Assembly: GCF_900129345.1 (NCBI RefSeq)
Contig: NZ_FQVK01000001.1
Span: 1-64,000, forward strand
Direction of reading: 5' to 3'
Length of the DNA: 64,000 nt
Origin: Ruegeria intermedia
GTDB lineage: Bacteria; Pseudomonadota; Alphaproteobacteria; Rhodobacterales; Rhodobacteraceae
The notes below the pieces were generated by a model. That model did not search any database and was not told the origin of the DNA. It worked only from the letters and a program-made list of their open reading frames with translations. Positions 45,359 through 57,731 of the stretch are shown piece by piece; within the stretch, counting starts at the first letter, position 1, and every line of letters begins with the position of its first letter. The position numbers were made by a program, and so were the translations under genes.

Positions 45359-47332
45359 TCATTCCGCGGCCACCTTCTGATGCGACACCGGCACGACCGG
45401 CACGTCGACGATCTGCAGCGTGGCGCTGATCGATCCCTTGCGCCCGTCCTCATAGGTCACCTCGGTCGTGGTCGAGACCGTCTCGGACCCGTCATAGAGC
45501 GCGGCGATGATGTCGGCGTATTTGTCCTCGACGAACTTGCGGCGCACCTTGCGGGTGCGGGTGATCTCGCCATCGTCGGGGTCCAGCTCCTTGTGCAGCA
45601 CCACGAACCGGTGCACCTGGCAGCCCGACAGCATCTCGTCGGCGGCAACCGATTTGTTGACCTCTTCCACATGGCTGCGGATCGTCTCCAGCACCCGCGG
45701 ATGGCCCGCCAGTTCCTGGTACGAGGCATAGGCGATGTTGTTGCGCTCGGCCCAGTTGCCCACCGCCGTCAGGTCGATGTTGATGAAGGCCACACAGCGG
45801 TCGCGTCCATTGCCGAACAGCACCGCCTCCAGGATGTCGGGATAGAACTTCAGCTTGTTCTCGACATATTTCGGCGCAAACATCGAGCCGTCGGCCATCT
45901 TGCCCACGTCCTTGGCGCGGTCGATGATCCGCAGGTGGCCGCTGCTTTCCTCGATGAAGCCCGCGTCGCCCGTGGCCACCCAACCTTCGGGGTCCTTGGT
46001 CGAGGCGGTGGATTCGGGGTTCTTGTAATACTCGACGAACACGCCGGGCGAGCGGTAGTAGATCTCGCCCTTGTCGTCGATCCTGATCTCAACGTCGGGG
46101 GCCGGCACGCCCACGGTGTCGGCCCGCACCTCGCCGTCGGGCTGGACGGTGATGAACACGGTCGCCTCGGTCTGGCCATACAGCTGTTTGAGGTTGATCC
46201 CCAGCGAGCGGTAGAACTCGAAGATCTCGGGGCCGATCGCCTCACCCGCGGTGTAACCCACGCGGATGCGGCCGTAGCCCAGCGTATCCTTGAGCGGCCC
46301 ATAGACCAGCACGTTGCCGAGGGCGTATTTCAGGCGGTCAATGAGGCCGACCGGCTTGCCGTCCAGGATGCGGCCGCCCACCTTTTTGGCGTGATCCATG
46401 AAATAGTTGAACATCCGCTGCTTGAGCGCGCTGGCATCCTGCATGCGGATCATCACGTTGGTCAGCTGGGTTTCAAAGACCCGCGGCGGCGCGAAGAAAT
46501 AGGTCGGGCCGATCTCGCGCAGGTCGGTCATCATCGTGTCGGCGCTTTCGGGGCAGTTCACGCAGAATCCGCACCAATAGGCCTGACCGACCGAAAAGAT
46601 GAAATCGCCCACCCAGGCCATCGGCAGATAGGACAGGATGTCCTCGTTCCGGGTCAGGTGGTCGAATTCGGCCGAGTTCCTGGCACTTTCGATCACGTTG
46701 CGGTTCGACAGCACCACGCCCTTGGGCTTGCCCGTGGTGCCCGAGGTGTAGAGCATCACACAGGTGTCGTCATAGGTGATCTCGGAAATGCGGCGGTCCA
46801 GTTCGGCGTCAAAACGGTAGTGACCGGCGCGGCCCTCGGCCATGATGTCCTCGAGCGCGTTCATCTGGCTGTGGTCATACTTCCGCATGCCGCGCTTGTC
46901 GGTATAGAGGATGTGCTTGACCTGGTGCAGGTTCTCCTGGATCTCGATGACCTTGTCGACCTGCTCCTGGTCGCCGCAGACCACGTATTTCGCGCCGCAG
47001 TGTTCCAGCACATAGGCCATCTCCTCGGCGACCGAGTCCTGATACAGCGGCACCGGCACCGCGCCCACCATCTGGGCCGCGACCATCGACCAGTAATGCG
47101 CCGGACGGTTGCGCCCGATCACGGCGATATGGTCGCCCTTTTCAACGCCAAGCTCCAGGAATCCCAGAGCCAGCGCACGGATCTCGGCGGCCGTTTCCGC
47201 CCAGGTCCAGCATTGCCAGATCCCGAATTCCTTTTCGCGGTAGGCCGGGGCATCCCCGAACTGCGTCGCATTGCGGTGTAGCAGCGCCGGAAGGGAGTGC
47301 ATCCCCTCGGCGCCCGACTGCGTCTGAGCCAA
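45359..47332 (-). CDS. Long-chain acyl-CoA synthetase-type AMP-binding enzyme
   Basis: This 657-residue adenylate-forming ligase has the P-loop-like YTSGTTGKPKGVVLSN, YGQTEATVFITV and GWVATGDAGFIEES with the catalytic Asp, in the order of the fatty acyl-CoA synthetase family (long form, FadD15-like). It is the first gene of the liv-type operon, with a second ligase at the operon's end. It probably activates an imported or endogenous carboxylic acid. Confidence 0.87.
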   Translation of the reverse strand: MAQTQSGAEGMHSLPALLHRNATQFGDAPAYREKEFGIWQCWTWAETAAEIRALALGFLELGVEKGDHIAVIGRNRPAHYWSMVAAQMVGAVPVPLYQDSVAEEMAYVLEHCGAKYVVCGDQEQVDKVIEIQENLHQVKHILYTDKRGMRKYDHSQMNALEDIMAEGRAGHYRFDAELDRRISEITYDDTCVMLYTSGTTGKPKGVVLSNRNVIESARNSAEFDHLTRNEDILSYLPMAWVGDFIFSVGQAYWCGFCVNCPESADTMMTDLREIGPTYFFAPPRVFETQLTNVMIRMQDASALKQRMFNYFMDHAKKVGGRILDGKPVGLIDRLKYALGNVLVYGPLKDTLGYGRIRVGYTAGEAIGPEIFEFYRSLGINLKQLYGQTEATVFITVQPDGEVRADTVGVPAPDVEIRIDDKGEIYYRSPGVFVEYYKNPESTASTKDPEGWVATGDAGFIEESSGHLRIIDRAKDVGKMADGSMFAPKYVENKLKFYPDILEAVLFGNGRDRCVAFINIDLTAVGNWAERNNIAYASYQELAGHPRVLETIRSHVEEVNKSVAADEMLSGCQVHRFVVLHKELDPDDGEITRTRKVRRKFVEDKYADIIAALYDGSETVSTTTEVTYEDGRKGSISATLQIVDVPVVPVSHQKVAAE

Positions 47333-47475
47333 TTCTATCTCTCCTCCCCATCCGGCCCCGGTGTGGGCCGGAACGACGTCGCCGGGTCAGACCCGCGCGC
47401 CGCTGCCCCGATTAAGGACAAGGAGGACGATCAGCGTCAACTTTTTCGTGATGTTTTCCGGAATCTTACGAATTG

Positions 47476-47874
47476 TTACAACCAATCCCGCAAAATCGGG
47501 ATCAGTGGAACATCCGCCGCCGGCATCGGAAAGTTGCGCAGGTCATTCGCGCGCACCCATTTCAACGCCTGCCCCTCTTTCGACTGCGGAATGCCCTGCC
47601 ACTTGCGGCAGGCAAACAGCGGCATCAGCAGGTGGAAATCGTCATAGCTGTGGCTGGCAAAGGTCAGCGGCGCCAGGCACGAGGCCCAGGTGTCGATGCC
47701 CAGTTCCTCGTGCAATTCGCGGATCAGGGCGGCTTCGGGGGTTTCGCCCGGCTCGATCTTGCCGCCGGGAAATTCCCACAAGCCAGCCATGGCCTTGCCC
47801 TCCGGGCGCTGCGCCAGCAGCACCCGCCCATCCACGTCGATCAACGCGACGGCAGAGACGAGAACCGTTTTCAT
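47476..47874 (-). CDS. mutT: Nudix hydrolase, MutT-like
   Basis: This 132-residue protein has a full Nudix box (GGKIEPGETPEAALIRELHEE, a G-x5-E-x7-RE-x2-EE pattern, at about 38-58; only the pattern is relied on). Preceding GLWEFPGG and the length fit the 8-oxo-dGTP diphosphatase group, which keeps oxidised guanine out of DNA. The ATG at 47874 is chosen over one 11 codons upstream. It lies 55 bp downstream of argJ and may share its transcript. Confidence 0.78.
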   Translation of the reverse strand: MKTVLVSAVALIDVDGRVLLAQRPEGKAMAGLWEFPGGKIEPGETPEAALIRELHEELGIDTWASCLAPLTFASHSYDDFHLLMPLFACRKWQGIPQSKEGQALKWVRANDLRNFPMPAADVPLIPILRDWL

Positions 47875-47929
47875 GGTCGCAGTCCCGGACGCAAAACCGG
47901 GCTCCACTTCTGCTGGAATTGCTCTGATG

Positions 47930-49156
47930 TCACGACCGGTAATCCGCGTTGATCTCGATGTACCCGTGGGTCAGATCGCAGGTCCAGACGGTGGCCTTGC
48001 CCTCGCCCAGCCCCAGATCGACCGCGATCACCAGTTCCTGGCCCTTCATGTAGGCGGCGGCGTCTTCCTCGCGATAGGTCGGGCTGACCCAGCCCTTTTC
48101 GGCCACGAGGATATCGCCGAACCGGATGCTGAGCTTGTCGCGATCGGCCGCCGCGCCGGATTTGCCGATCGCCATGACGACGCGGCCCCAGTTCGGGTCC
48201 TCGCCCGCGATGGCGGTCTTGACCAGCGGTGAATTGGCGATGGCCATGCCGTGGACCTTGGCATCGGCGTCCGAGGCGGCGCCGGTCACGCGGATCTCGA
48301 CGAATTTGGTGGCGCCTTCGCCGTCCTTCACCACCTGATGCGCCAGATCCAGCATCACCGATTCCAGCGCCCGCGCGAAATCGGCATTGCCGGTGACCTC
48401 CACCCCCGACGCGCCGGTCGCGCACAGCAGCAGGCTGTCCGAGGTCGAGGTGTCGCTGTCCACGGTGATGCAGTTGAAGGTCCGGTCGGTCTGCTCGGCC
48501 AACATCCGTTGCAGCGCAGATTGGTCGATCTTCGCATCGGTGAAGATATAGACCAGCATCGTCGCCATGTCGGGTGCGATCATGCCCGACCCTTTGGCAA
48601 TCCCTGCAACAGAGACTGTTTTGCCGTCAATCTCGACCCGCGCGCTGGCGCCTTTGGGGAAGGTGTCGGTGGTCATGATCGCCCGCGCGGCCTGCTCCAA
48701 GGCGTCGGCGCGCAGGCCGGCGGTCAGTTCGTCCAGCCGGGCCACGATCCGGTCATGCGGCAGCGGCTCGCCGATCACCCCGGTGGACGAGGTGAACACG
48801 CGGTTCTGCGCCACACCGGTCGCCTGCGCCACAGCTGCGGTGATCTGCTCGACCGAGGCCCGCCCGTACTGCCCGGTAAAGGCGTTGGCATTGCCCGAAT
48901 TCACCAGGATCGCCGCCGGCCCGTCGCTGGGCCCGCCGATCTTGTCCTGGCAATCCAGCACCGGCGCCGCGCGTGTGGCCGAGCGGGTGAACACCCCCGC
49001 CACCGCGGTGCCCGGATCGAGCACCGCCAGCATCACGTCGGTGCGGCCCTGATACCGCACCCCGGCGGCGACGGTGGCGAACCGCACACCGTCGATGACC
49101 GGCAGATCAGGGAAGGCCGCAGGGGCCAGCGGAGACACCTTGGTGATCTTGGCCAC
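47930..49156 (-). CDS. argJ: Bifunctional ornithine acetyltransferase / N-acetylglutamate synthase
   Basis: This 408-residue enzyme moves an acetyl group from N-acetylornithine to glutamate in arginine biosynthesis and may also use acetyl-CoA. KGSGMIAPDMATMLVYIFTD holds the autocleavage site, where the Thr of ATML becomes the nucleophile of the beta chain (near residue 198). NSGNANAFTG and a C-terminal GYIEINADYRS are family signatures. It starts 6 bp after the PPIase stop. Confidence 0.94.
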   Translation of the reverse strand: MAKITKVSPLAPAAFPDLPVIDGVRFATVAAGVRYQGRTDVMLAVLDPGTAVAGVFTRSATRAAPVLDCQDKIGGPSDGPAAILVNSGNANAFTGQYGRASVEQITAAVAQATGVAQNRVFTSSTGVIGEPLPHDRIVARLDELTAGLRADALEQAARAIMTTDTFPKGASARVEIDGKTVSVAGIAKGSGMIAPDMATMLVYIFTDAKIDQSALQRMLAEQTDRTFNCITVDSDTSTSDSLLLCATGASGVEVTGNADFARALESVMLDLAHQVVKDGEGATKFVEIRVTGAASDADAKVHGMAIANSPLVKTAIAGEDPNWGRVVMAIGKSGAAADRDKLSIRFGDILVAEKGWVSPTYREEDAAAYMKGQELVIAVDLGLGEGKATVWTCDLTHGYIEINADYRS

Positions 49157-49162
49157 GCCGGG

Positions 49163-50011
49163 TTACTCCTGAACCAGGTCCAGCTTGCGGACCACATCCG
49201 GGGTCAGGCCCTCGACCTCGGGGCGCTCGACGCTGCCCGCCTGGGTCAACTCGTCGATCTTGGCCTGAATGGCCTCCTGACGGACGGACTGGGCCAGCTC
49301 ATCGCGCACTTCGGCCAGCTCGGGCGCTTCGGATTTGCGTTTGTCGTTCAGGATCACCACATGCCATCCGAACTGGGTCTGCACCGGGTCCGAGACCTGA
49401 CCTTTTTCCAGCCCGATCACGGCCTGTTCGAACTCGGGCACCATCTGGCCCTTGCCGAACCAGCCCAGCGCGCCGCCATTGGGGCCGGACGGGCCGGTGG
49501 ATTTCTCTTTGGCCAGTTCGGCAAAGTCGGCGCCGTCATCCAGTTGCGCCTTGATCTCCTTGGCTTCTTCCTCGGTCGCGACAAGAATGTGGCTGGCGTT
49601 GAACTCGTCCTCGCCCTGGAACTCGGCGAACTGCGCGTCATAGGCGGCCTGGATCGCGTCGTCGGTCACCTGGGCATCGGTGATCTGGTTCACCGTCTGC
49701 ACCGCCTTCAACGAGCGTTCCTCGTTTTCCAGCATCAGCGCGTTCAGGCGGGTCAGGTCTTCCTGCTCCTGGCTCAGCAGTTGCTGCTGGATCAGCTGCT
49801 CGACGATGAACTGGTACAGCACCTCGTCGTCCAGCTGCTGATATTGCGGCGGCAGGCTGGCCGCGGTGGCGATGACATGGCCCAAGGTGATCTCGTCGCC
49901 GTTGACGCGCGCCACGACCGTGTCGGCCGACGGCTGGGAGTCAGCGGCAACCGGCAGGGCCATCATGGCCGCAAGCGCCAGCGATGGCAGAAAAGTGAGA
50001 CCTTTGGGCAT
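49163..50011 (-). CDS. Parvulin-type peptidyl-prolyl isomerase, exported
   Basis: This 282-residue protein has a Sec signal peptide (about 1-23, ending VAADS). A SurA-like N-terminal helical region is followed by a rotamase domain at about 135-235, with ASHILVATEE, GGALGWFGKGQMVPEFE and FGWHVVILND. It should help fold outer-membrane or periplasmic proteins. It is divergent from secA across 175 bp and precedes argJ in the same direction. Confidence 0.88.
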   Translation of the reverse strand: MPKGLTFLPSLALAAMMALPVAADSQPSADTVVARVNGDEITLGHVIATAASLPPQYQQLDDEVLYQFIVEQLIQQQLLSQEQEDLTRLNALMLENEERSLKAVQTVNQITDAQVTDDAIQAAYDAQFAEFQGEDEFNASHILVATEEEAKEIKAQLDDGADFAELAKEKSTGPSGPNGGALGWFGKGQMVPEFEQAVIGLEKGQVSDPVQTQFGWHVVILNDKRKSEAPELAEVRDELAQSVRQEAIQAKIDELTQAGSVERPEVEGLTPDVVRKLDLVQE

Positions 50012-50186
50012 GAATTCATCCTATATTCTGGCCGCGACAGGGCGTGGCGTTGACACTCTGGAACCTGCCGCTTACATCGCTTGAAGCCTTTGACAGGACC
50101 ATCTTTCCTCCCAGCTATCTATGGGTTGCGCGCAAGGTGGGCAAGCCTGTCGCAACCAAGACAAGAAAAGATCCGCTGGAGTGAAC

Positions 50187-52892
<2,706 letters not shown>

Positions 52893-52992
52893 TCCGGCCA
52901 GATTTCCGACACAATGACTCCGCGTCGCGGCCACATATTGGCCGCGATCTTTAACGACAGTCTCCTTCGCTCCTTCAACTGGGGAGGGTGTC

Positions 52993-53895
52993 TTGTTCGT
53001 GATTCGAAACTATGTGACCACCGGCGGCACGGTCGCGTGCGCGCTGGCCATCGGATACCTGATGCAGAACGGCCCGGCCGCACAGTCGGCCGCATCCCGT
53101 TCTGCGGGACACACGGCCGTTGCCGAAAGCACGATGATCGCAGGTCTCCAGGACATTGTCCTGACATCCGCCTCTCCGGCCACCGGCGACACCCCTATCC
53201 CGGACACCGCGCGCCCTGCCCCCGCCGCCCCGACCGCAGCGGCCGATTGCGGACTGCGTGCCCGGGCGACGACCGCGCCATTGGCTTCCGCCCGCGTCGT
53301 CGTGACGGCGCCCTGCCATCCGAACCGAACGGTCGAATTGCTGCACAGCGGCATGGTCTTCACCGGCCAGACCGACCAGGACGGGCGTCTGGATCTGACC
53401 ATCCCCGTTCTGGCCGAATACGCGATCTTCCTGATCTCGTTCGACGACAAGCTGGGCACTGTGGCCACCACCCATGTGCCCGAGATCACCGGGTTTGACC
53501 GCGTGGCCCTTCAATGGTCGGGCAACACCGACCTGCAATTGCACGCGCTGGAATTCGGCGCCTCGTATGGCGAGGCCGGGCATGTCTGGTCGAACGCCGT
53601 AGCGCAAGGCGCAGGCCGGGTGGATCACTATGGCACCGGCGGCGGGCGCAAGGTCGAAATCTACTCGATTCCCAAGGACGGCAACGGAACCGACGGGTCG
53701 GTGGCTCTGACCGTCGAGGCCGAAATCACCCCCGAAAATTGCGGGCAGGAGCTGAGCATGCAATCGCTCGAACTGCTGAGCGACCAGGATCTGCGGTCGC
53801 GCGAATTGTCACTTGTTCTGCCCGCCTGCGACAGCGGCCAGGATTTTCTGGTGTTGAATAATCTGTTCCAAGACCTGAAAATCGCCGCAAACTAA
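52993..53895 (+). CDS. Hypothetical exported or membrane-anchored protein
   Basis: I do not recognise this 300-residue protein. It has an N-terminal hydrophobic segment (about 8-26), a Pro/Ala-rich linker (about 60-85), then a region with RATTAPLASARVVVTAPCHPN and VFTGQTDQDGRLDLTIPVL that looks like a beta-sandwich. Four later Cys residues could form disulphides. The TTG at 52993 with GGAGGG upstream is the likely start; GTG at 52999 is an alternative. It sits between secA and an OmpA-like gene in the same direction with no gap to the latter's frame. Confidence 0.65.
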   Translation: MFVIRNYVTTGGTVACALAIGYLMQNGPAAQSAASRSAGHTAVAESTMIAGLQDIVLTSASPATGDTPIPDTARPAPAAPTAAADCGLRARATTAPLASARVVVTAPCHPNRTVELLHSGMVFTGQTDQDGRLDLTIPVLAEYAIFLISFDDKLGTVATTHVPEITGFDRVALQWSGNTDLQLHALEFGASYGEAGHVWSNAVAQGAGRVDHYGTGGGRKVEIYSIPKDGNGTDGSVALTVEAEITPENCGQELSMQSLELLSDQDLRSRELSLVLPACDSGQDFLVLNNLFQDLKIAAN

Positions 53896-53919
53896 TTGGC
53901 AGGCAGGTCAACGGACTTC

Positions 53920-55476
53920 ATGGCATTTCTTCGCGCGGCGGTGACGGCGGTGTCGCTGTTCACTGGTATATCCAGCGCCCAGGCACAGGACATCACGCTG
54001 ACCTCGCATGACGGCCAGGTCGAGATCACCGGCACCCTTCTGGGATATGACGGCGAGTTCTATCGCGTCGAGACCCGGTTCGGAGAGCTGACGGTGGACG
54101 GCTCGGGCGTGACCTGCGATGGTCCGGCCTGCCCCAGCCTGACCGATTTCGTCACCGAACTGCACCTGTCGGGCGCCCCGGTGATGGCCGAAACGCTGTT
54201 TCCTGCGCTGATCGAAGGCTTTGCCGCGCGCGAAGGGCTGACGGTGACACGCACCGACCTGGGCGCCGACCGGGTTCAACTGGCCCTGCATCGGTCCGGA
54301 CGCGATGCGCCCTTGGCCCGATTTACCCTGCACGCCACCCCGACCGGCCAGGCGTTTGCCGATCTGATCGCCGACGAAACCGACATCGCCCTGGCGCTGC
54401 GCGAGATCCGCGCGCCCGAGATCGCCGGGGCGCGCGAGGCCGGTCTGGGTGACCTGACCCGGCCGCGCCGCTCGCGGGTGGTGGCGCTGGACGCGCTGGT
54501 GCCGGTGGTGGCGCCGGACAATCCGTTGACGCAGATCTCACCGGCGGATCTGGCGCGGGTGTTCAGCGGCGCGGTCACCAACTGGGCCGAACTCGGCGGC
54601 CCGGACGCGCCGATTTCCCTGCATCTGCCCGATGCCGGATCAGGCCTGGCGCAGGCGGTGCGGGACCGGTTGATGCAGCCCGCCCAGGCACAGCCCGCCG
54701 ACACCGCGATCCGCCATGCGCGGGGCAGCGATCTGGTCGCGGCCGTCGCGCGCGATCCGTTTGCCATCGGAATCGCCACGCTGGCCCAAGCAAGCGGCTT
54801 GCGCGCCCTGCCGCTGGCGGGGGGCTGCGGCCACGCGCTGCGGGCCACCCGCCCGGCCATCAAGACCGAGGACTACCCCCTGACCCTGCCGATGTTCCTG
54901 TATCTGCCACAGCGGCGCCTGCCCAAGATCGCCCGGCAGTTTCTGGCCTATGCCCTGGGCCCCGAGGCGCAGATGGTGATCCGCAAGGCCGGGTTCACCG
55001 ACCAGTCGCACGAGACCGTTCGGATCGGGCTGCAGGGGGACCGGCTGGCCAACGCCATCACATCAGGTGGATCCGAAGTGGGGCTGGCCGAGCTGCAACG
55101 CATGGTCGAAACCCTGCGCCCCCTGTCGCGCCTGTCGCTGTCCTTCCGGTTCGAACCGGGTTCGTCACGGCCCGACGCGCAGTCGCGGTCAAACATCCTG
55201 CAAATGGCACAGGCGCTTGAATCGGGCCAGTATGACGGGCGCAAACTGGTTTTCGTCGGCTTCAGCGACGGCGACGGACCGGCCGAGTCCAATGCCCGGA
55301 TCGCCCTGCGCCGCGCCCAGACCGTGCGCAACGCGGTTCTGGCGGCGGTGCAGACATCGGTGCCCGACTCCGTCGACATCTCGGTCGAGGGGTTCGGAGA
55401 GGCGATGCCCCTGGCCTGCGACGACACCGACTGGGGCCGCAAGGCCAACCGCCGGGTCGAAGTCTGGGTGCGCTAG
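53920..55476 (+). CDS. PstS-like substrate-binding domain fused to an OmpA-like domain
   Basis: This 518-residue exported protein has a clear signal peptide (about 1-22, ending SAQAQ). Residues about 85-360 resemble a phosphate-binding-type (PBP-like) domain, with LVPVVAPDNPLTQIS and LARVFSGAVTNWAELGG typical of that family. Residues about 400-518 resemble an OmpA C-terminal domain, with LVFVGFSDGDGPAESN and RRAQTVRNAVL, which bind peptidoglycan. The ATG at 53920 puts the signal at the N-terminus; a TTG 24 bp upstream is also open. Confidence 0.8.
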   Translation: MAFLRAAVTAVSLFTGISSAQAQDITLTSHDGQVEITGTLLGYDGEFYRVETRFGELTVDGSGVTCDGPACPSLTDFVTELHLSGAPVMAETLFPALIEGFAAREGLTVTRTDLGADRVQLALHRSGRDAPLARFTLHATPTGQAFADLIADETDIALALREIRAPEIAGAREAGLGDLTRPRRSRVVALDALVPVVAPDNPLTQISPADLARVFSGAVTNWAELGGPDAPISLHLPDAGSGLAQAVRDRLMQPAQAQPADTAIRHARGSDLVAAVARDPFAIGIATLAQASGLRALPLAGGCGHALRATRPAIKTEDYPLTLPMFLYLPQRRLPKIARQFLAYALGPEAQMVIRKAGFTDQSHETVRIGLQGDRLANAITSGGSEVGLAELQRMVETLRPLSRLSLSFRFEPGSSRPDAQSRSNILQMAQALESGQYDGRKLVFVGFSDGDGPAESNARIALRRAQTVRNAVLAAVQTSVPDSVDISVEGFGEAMPLACDDTDWGRKANRRVEVWVR

Positions 55477-55479
55477 CGG

Positions 55480-56235
55480 CTAGAGATAACCTTCCGAGCG
55501 GAAGCTCAGTTCGGTCGATTTTCCGATGATCAGGTGATCGTGCAAGGTCAGCCCCAGTGCGGCGCAGGCATCGTTGATGCGGTTGGTCATGTCGATATCC
55601 GACTGCGACGGGGTTGGATCACCCGACGGATGGTTGTGCACCAGGATCAGCGCCGAGGCGTTCAGTTCCAGCGCGCGCTTGGCGACCTCGCGCGGGTAGA
55701 CGGGTACGTGATCGACGGTGCCCTTGGCCTGTTCCTCGTCCGCGATCAGCACGTTCTTGCGGTCCAGATAGAACACGCGAAACTGCTCGATCTCGCGATG
55801 CGCCATGGTGGTGTGGCAATAGTCCAGCAACGCGTCCCAGCTGGAAATCACGTGCCGCTGCATCACTCGGGCGCGGGCCATGCGATGGGCGCAGGCCTCG
55901 AGAATTTTCAGATCGGTGATGACCGTATCGCCCACGCCCTTGATCTGGCGCAGGCGTTCCACCGGGGCGGTCAGCACCCGGTTGAAGTCGCCGAACGCAT
56001 CCAGCAGCCGCCGCGCCAGCGGCTTTACGTCCTGCCGGGGGATCGAGCGGAACAGGACCAGTTCCAGCAGCTCGTAATCCGGCATCGCCCCGGCACCACC
56101 TGACATGAACCGTTCACGCAGGCGCTTGCGGTGATCCTTGATGTACGAGGGCAACCGACCCGTGGGCAGCGGCGTGACCGGCGCTTCGTCACTTTCGAAC
56201 AGCGATGGGGCTTCGGCAAAGGCGTCCTTGGTCAT
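55480..56235 (-). CDS. radC: RadC family (JAB/MPN-domain) protein
   Basis: This 251-residue RadC-type protein has a helix-hairpin-helix region (FNRVLTAPVERLRQIKGVG) and a JAB metalloprotease-like domain with HNHPSGDPTPSQSD. The RadC name comes from an old DNA-repair assignment that is no longer accepted; its actual role is unclear. It converges on the OmpA-like gene with 3 bp between them. Confidence 0.9.
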   Translation of the reverse strand: MTKDAFAEAPSLFESDEAPVTPLPTGRLPSYIKDHRKRLRERFMSGGAGAMPDYELLELVLFRSIPRQDVKPLARRLLDAFGDFNRVLTAPVERLRQIKGVGDTVITDLKILEACAHRMARARVMQRHVISSWDALLDYCHTTMAHREIEQFRVFYLDRKNVLIADEEQAKGTVDHVPVYPREVAKRALELNASALILVHNHPSGDPTPSQSDIDMTNRINDACAALGLTLHDHLIIGKSTELSFRSEGYL

Positions 56236-56271
56236 GCGCCCATGATTGCCTCAGAATCGGTTTCCGAATGG

Positions 56272-57006
56272 TTAACGCGCCTCACCGGCCATGCGGGCCG
56301 TGGCGCGGCGCACTGCCAGGTGCAGCAGGATCGAGAACACCCCCAGCGTCAGCATCGCGGCGAACATCAGGTCGGTCTTGGCGCGGCCATTGGCCAGCAG
56401 CATCAGGTATCCCAGCCCCTGCGACGAGCCGACCCATTCGCCGATCACGGCCCCGATCGGGGCATAGACCGCCGCCAGCCGCATCCCCGAGGCCAGCGAG
56501 GGCAGCGCCGCCGGGATGCGGATATCCCACAACACGCTGCGCGGGCTGGCCTGCATGGTGCGGGCCAGGTCCAGATAGCCGGGCGGCGTGCGCATCAGCC
56601 CGTCGAAAAACGACGAGGTGATGGGGAAATAGATGATCAGCACCGCCATCGCGACCTTGGACCACAGCCCATAGCCCAGCCACAGGGTCAGCAGCGGCGC
56701 CAGAGCAAAGACCGGCAACGCCTGGGTGAACACCAGCATCGGCTGTACCAGCACCCGCGCGGCGCGGGAATTGGCCAACTGCAGCGCGGTGACCACGCCC
56801 AGCACGGTGCCGCAGGCCAGGCCAATCAGCACCTCGATGGCAGTGATCCAGGTGTGTTCGGCGATCAGCCAGCGGTTCTGCCACCAAGTCTCGGCCACCA
56901 CCGCCGGGCCGGGCAGGATGAATTTCGGCAGGCCGGTCAGGGTGACGATCGCCTGCCAGAGGGCCAGCGCAAACAGCGTCGCGGCAAGGGCCGAGAGCGT
57001 CTTCAT
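56272..57006 (-). CDS. thiX: Thiamine-precursor ABC transporter permease
   Basis: This 244-residue permease has about six membrane segments and a cytoplasmic loop with RTMQASPRSVLWDIRIPAAL, the EAA motif of the ThiX/SsuC/TauC group. It is last in the thi operon and overlaps the ATPase gene by 4 bp. Importing a pyrimidine or thiamine breakdown product is inferred from the operon. Confidence 0.85.
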   Translation of the reverse strand: MKTLSALAATLFALALWQAIVTLTGLPKFILPGPAVVAETWWQNRWLIAEHTWITAIEVLIGLACGTVLGVVTALQLANSRAARVLVQPMLVFTQALPVFALAPLLTLWLGYGLWSKVAMAVLIIYFPITSSFFDGLMRTPPGYLDLARTMQASPRSVLWDIRIPAALPSLASGMRLAAVYAPIGAVIGEWVGSSQGLGYLMLLANGRAKTDLMFAAMLTLGVFSILLHLAVRRATARMAGEAR

Positions 57007-57731
57007 GCCACCTCCTCGCGCAGCAGCTTCAGCAGCGCGCCCTGCGTTTCCAACGTTTCCAGATCGTCCACTCGGCGCGGTACCGGCGCATGAGGCGGCT
57101 GGCACGGGGTCAGGCCGTGTCGCGTCATCACCATGATCGACTGGCCCAGACGCGCGGCCTCGGCAGGATCGTGGGTGACCAGCAGAACGGTCCGTCCCTG
57201 CAACGCCTCGGCGGCCAGGTCCTGCATGTCTGCACGGGTGCGCGCATCCAGCGCCGAAAACGGCTCGTCCAGCAGGATGATCGGCTTGTCCTCCATCAGG
57301 GTGCGGGCCAGCGCCACGCGTTGCCGCTGCCCCCCCGACAGTTCCGAGGGTTTCTTGGCCATGTGATCCTGCAGGCGCATCCGTTCGATCAGCCGGGCGC
57401 GGCGGTCCTGATCGACCCGTTCGCCGCGCAGCCGGGCGCCCAGCGCCACGTTCTGCGCGACGGTCGCCCAGGGCAGCAGCAAATCGTCCTGCGCCATGTA
57501 GGCCACGCGCTCGGCCACCGGCAGCCCGTCGCTGGCGCGGATCTCGCCGGTGAACGCGGCCCCGGTCGCCAACCCGGCGATCAGGCGCAGAACCGTGGTC
57601 TTGCCGACCCCCGATCCGCCCAGCAGACAGGTCCACTGCCCGGCCTTCAGCGACAGGGTCAGCGGCGCGAACAGAGGCGCGCCGTCGATGCTGGCCTGTC
57701 CACTGAGGATCAGATCGGGGGGCGGGGTCAT
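57003..57731 (-). CDS. thiZ: Thiamine-precursor ABC transporter ATPase
   Basis: This 242-residue ATPase has Walker A GGSGVGKT, signature LSGGQRQRVALARTL and Walker B IILLDEPFSALD. The ATG overlaps the tenA stop by 4 bp (ATGA). A longer frame exists but begins inside tenA with no family similarity. Confidence 0.87.
   Translation of the reverse strand: MTPPPDLILSGQASIDGAPLFAPLTLSLKAGQWTCLLGGSGVGKTTVLRLIAGLATGAAFTGEIRASDGLPVAERVAYMAQDDLLLPWATVAQNVALGARLRGERVDQDRRARLIERMRLQDHMAKKPSELSGGQRQRVALARTLMEDKPIILLDEPFSALDARTRADMQDLAAEALQGRTVLLVTHDPAEAARLGQSIMVMTRHGLTPCQPPHAPVPRRVDDLETLETQGALLKLLREEVA

Noticed and set aside
56272..57636. 454-codon ORF covering both ABC genes of the thi operon
   Set aside because: Its N-terminal half is a shadow frame of the ATPase gene; the permease begins at 57006 with a normal membrane start.
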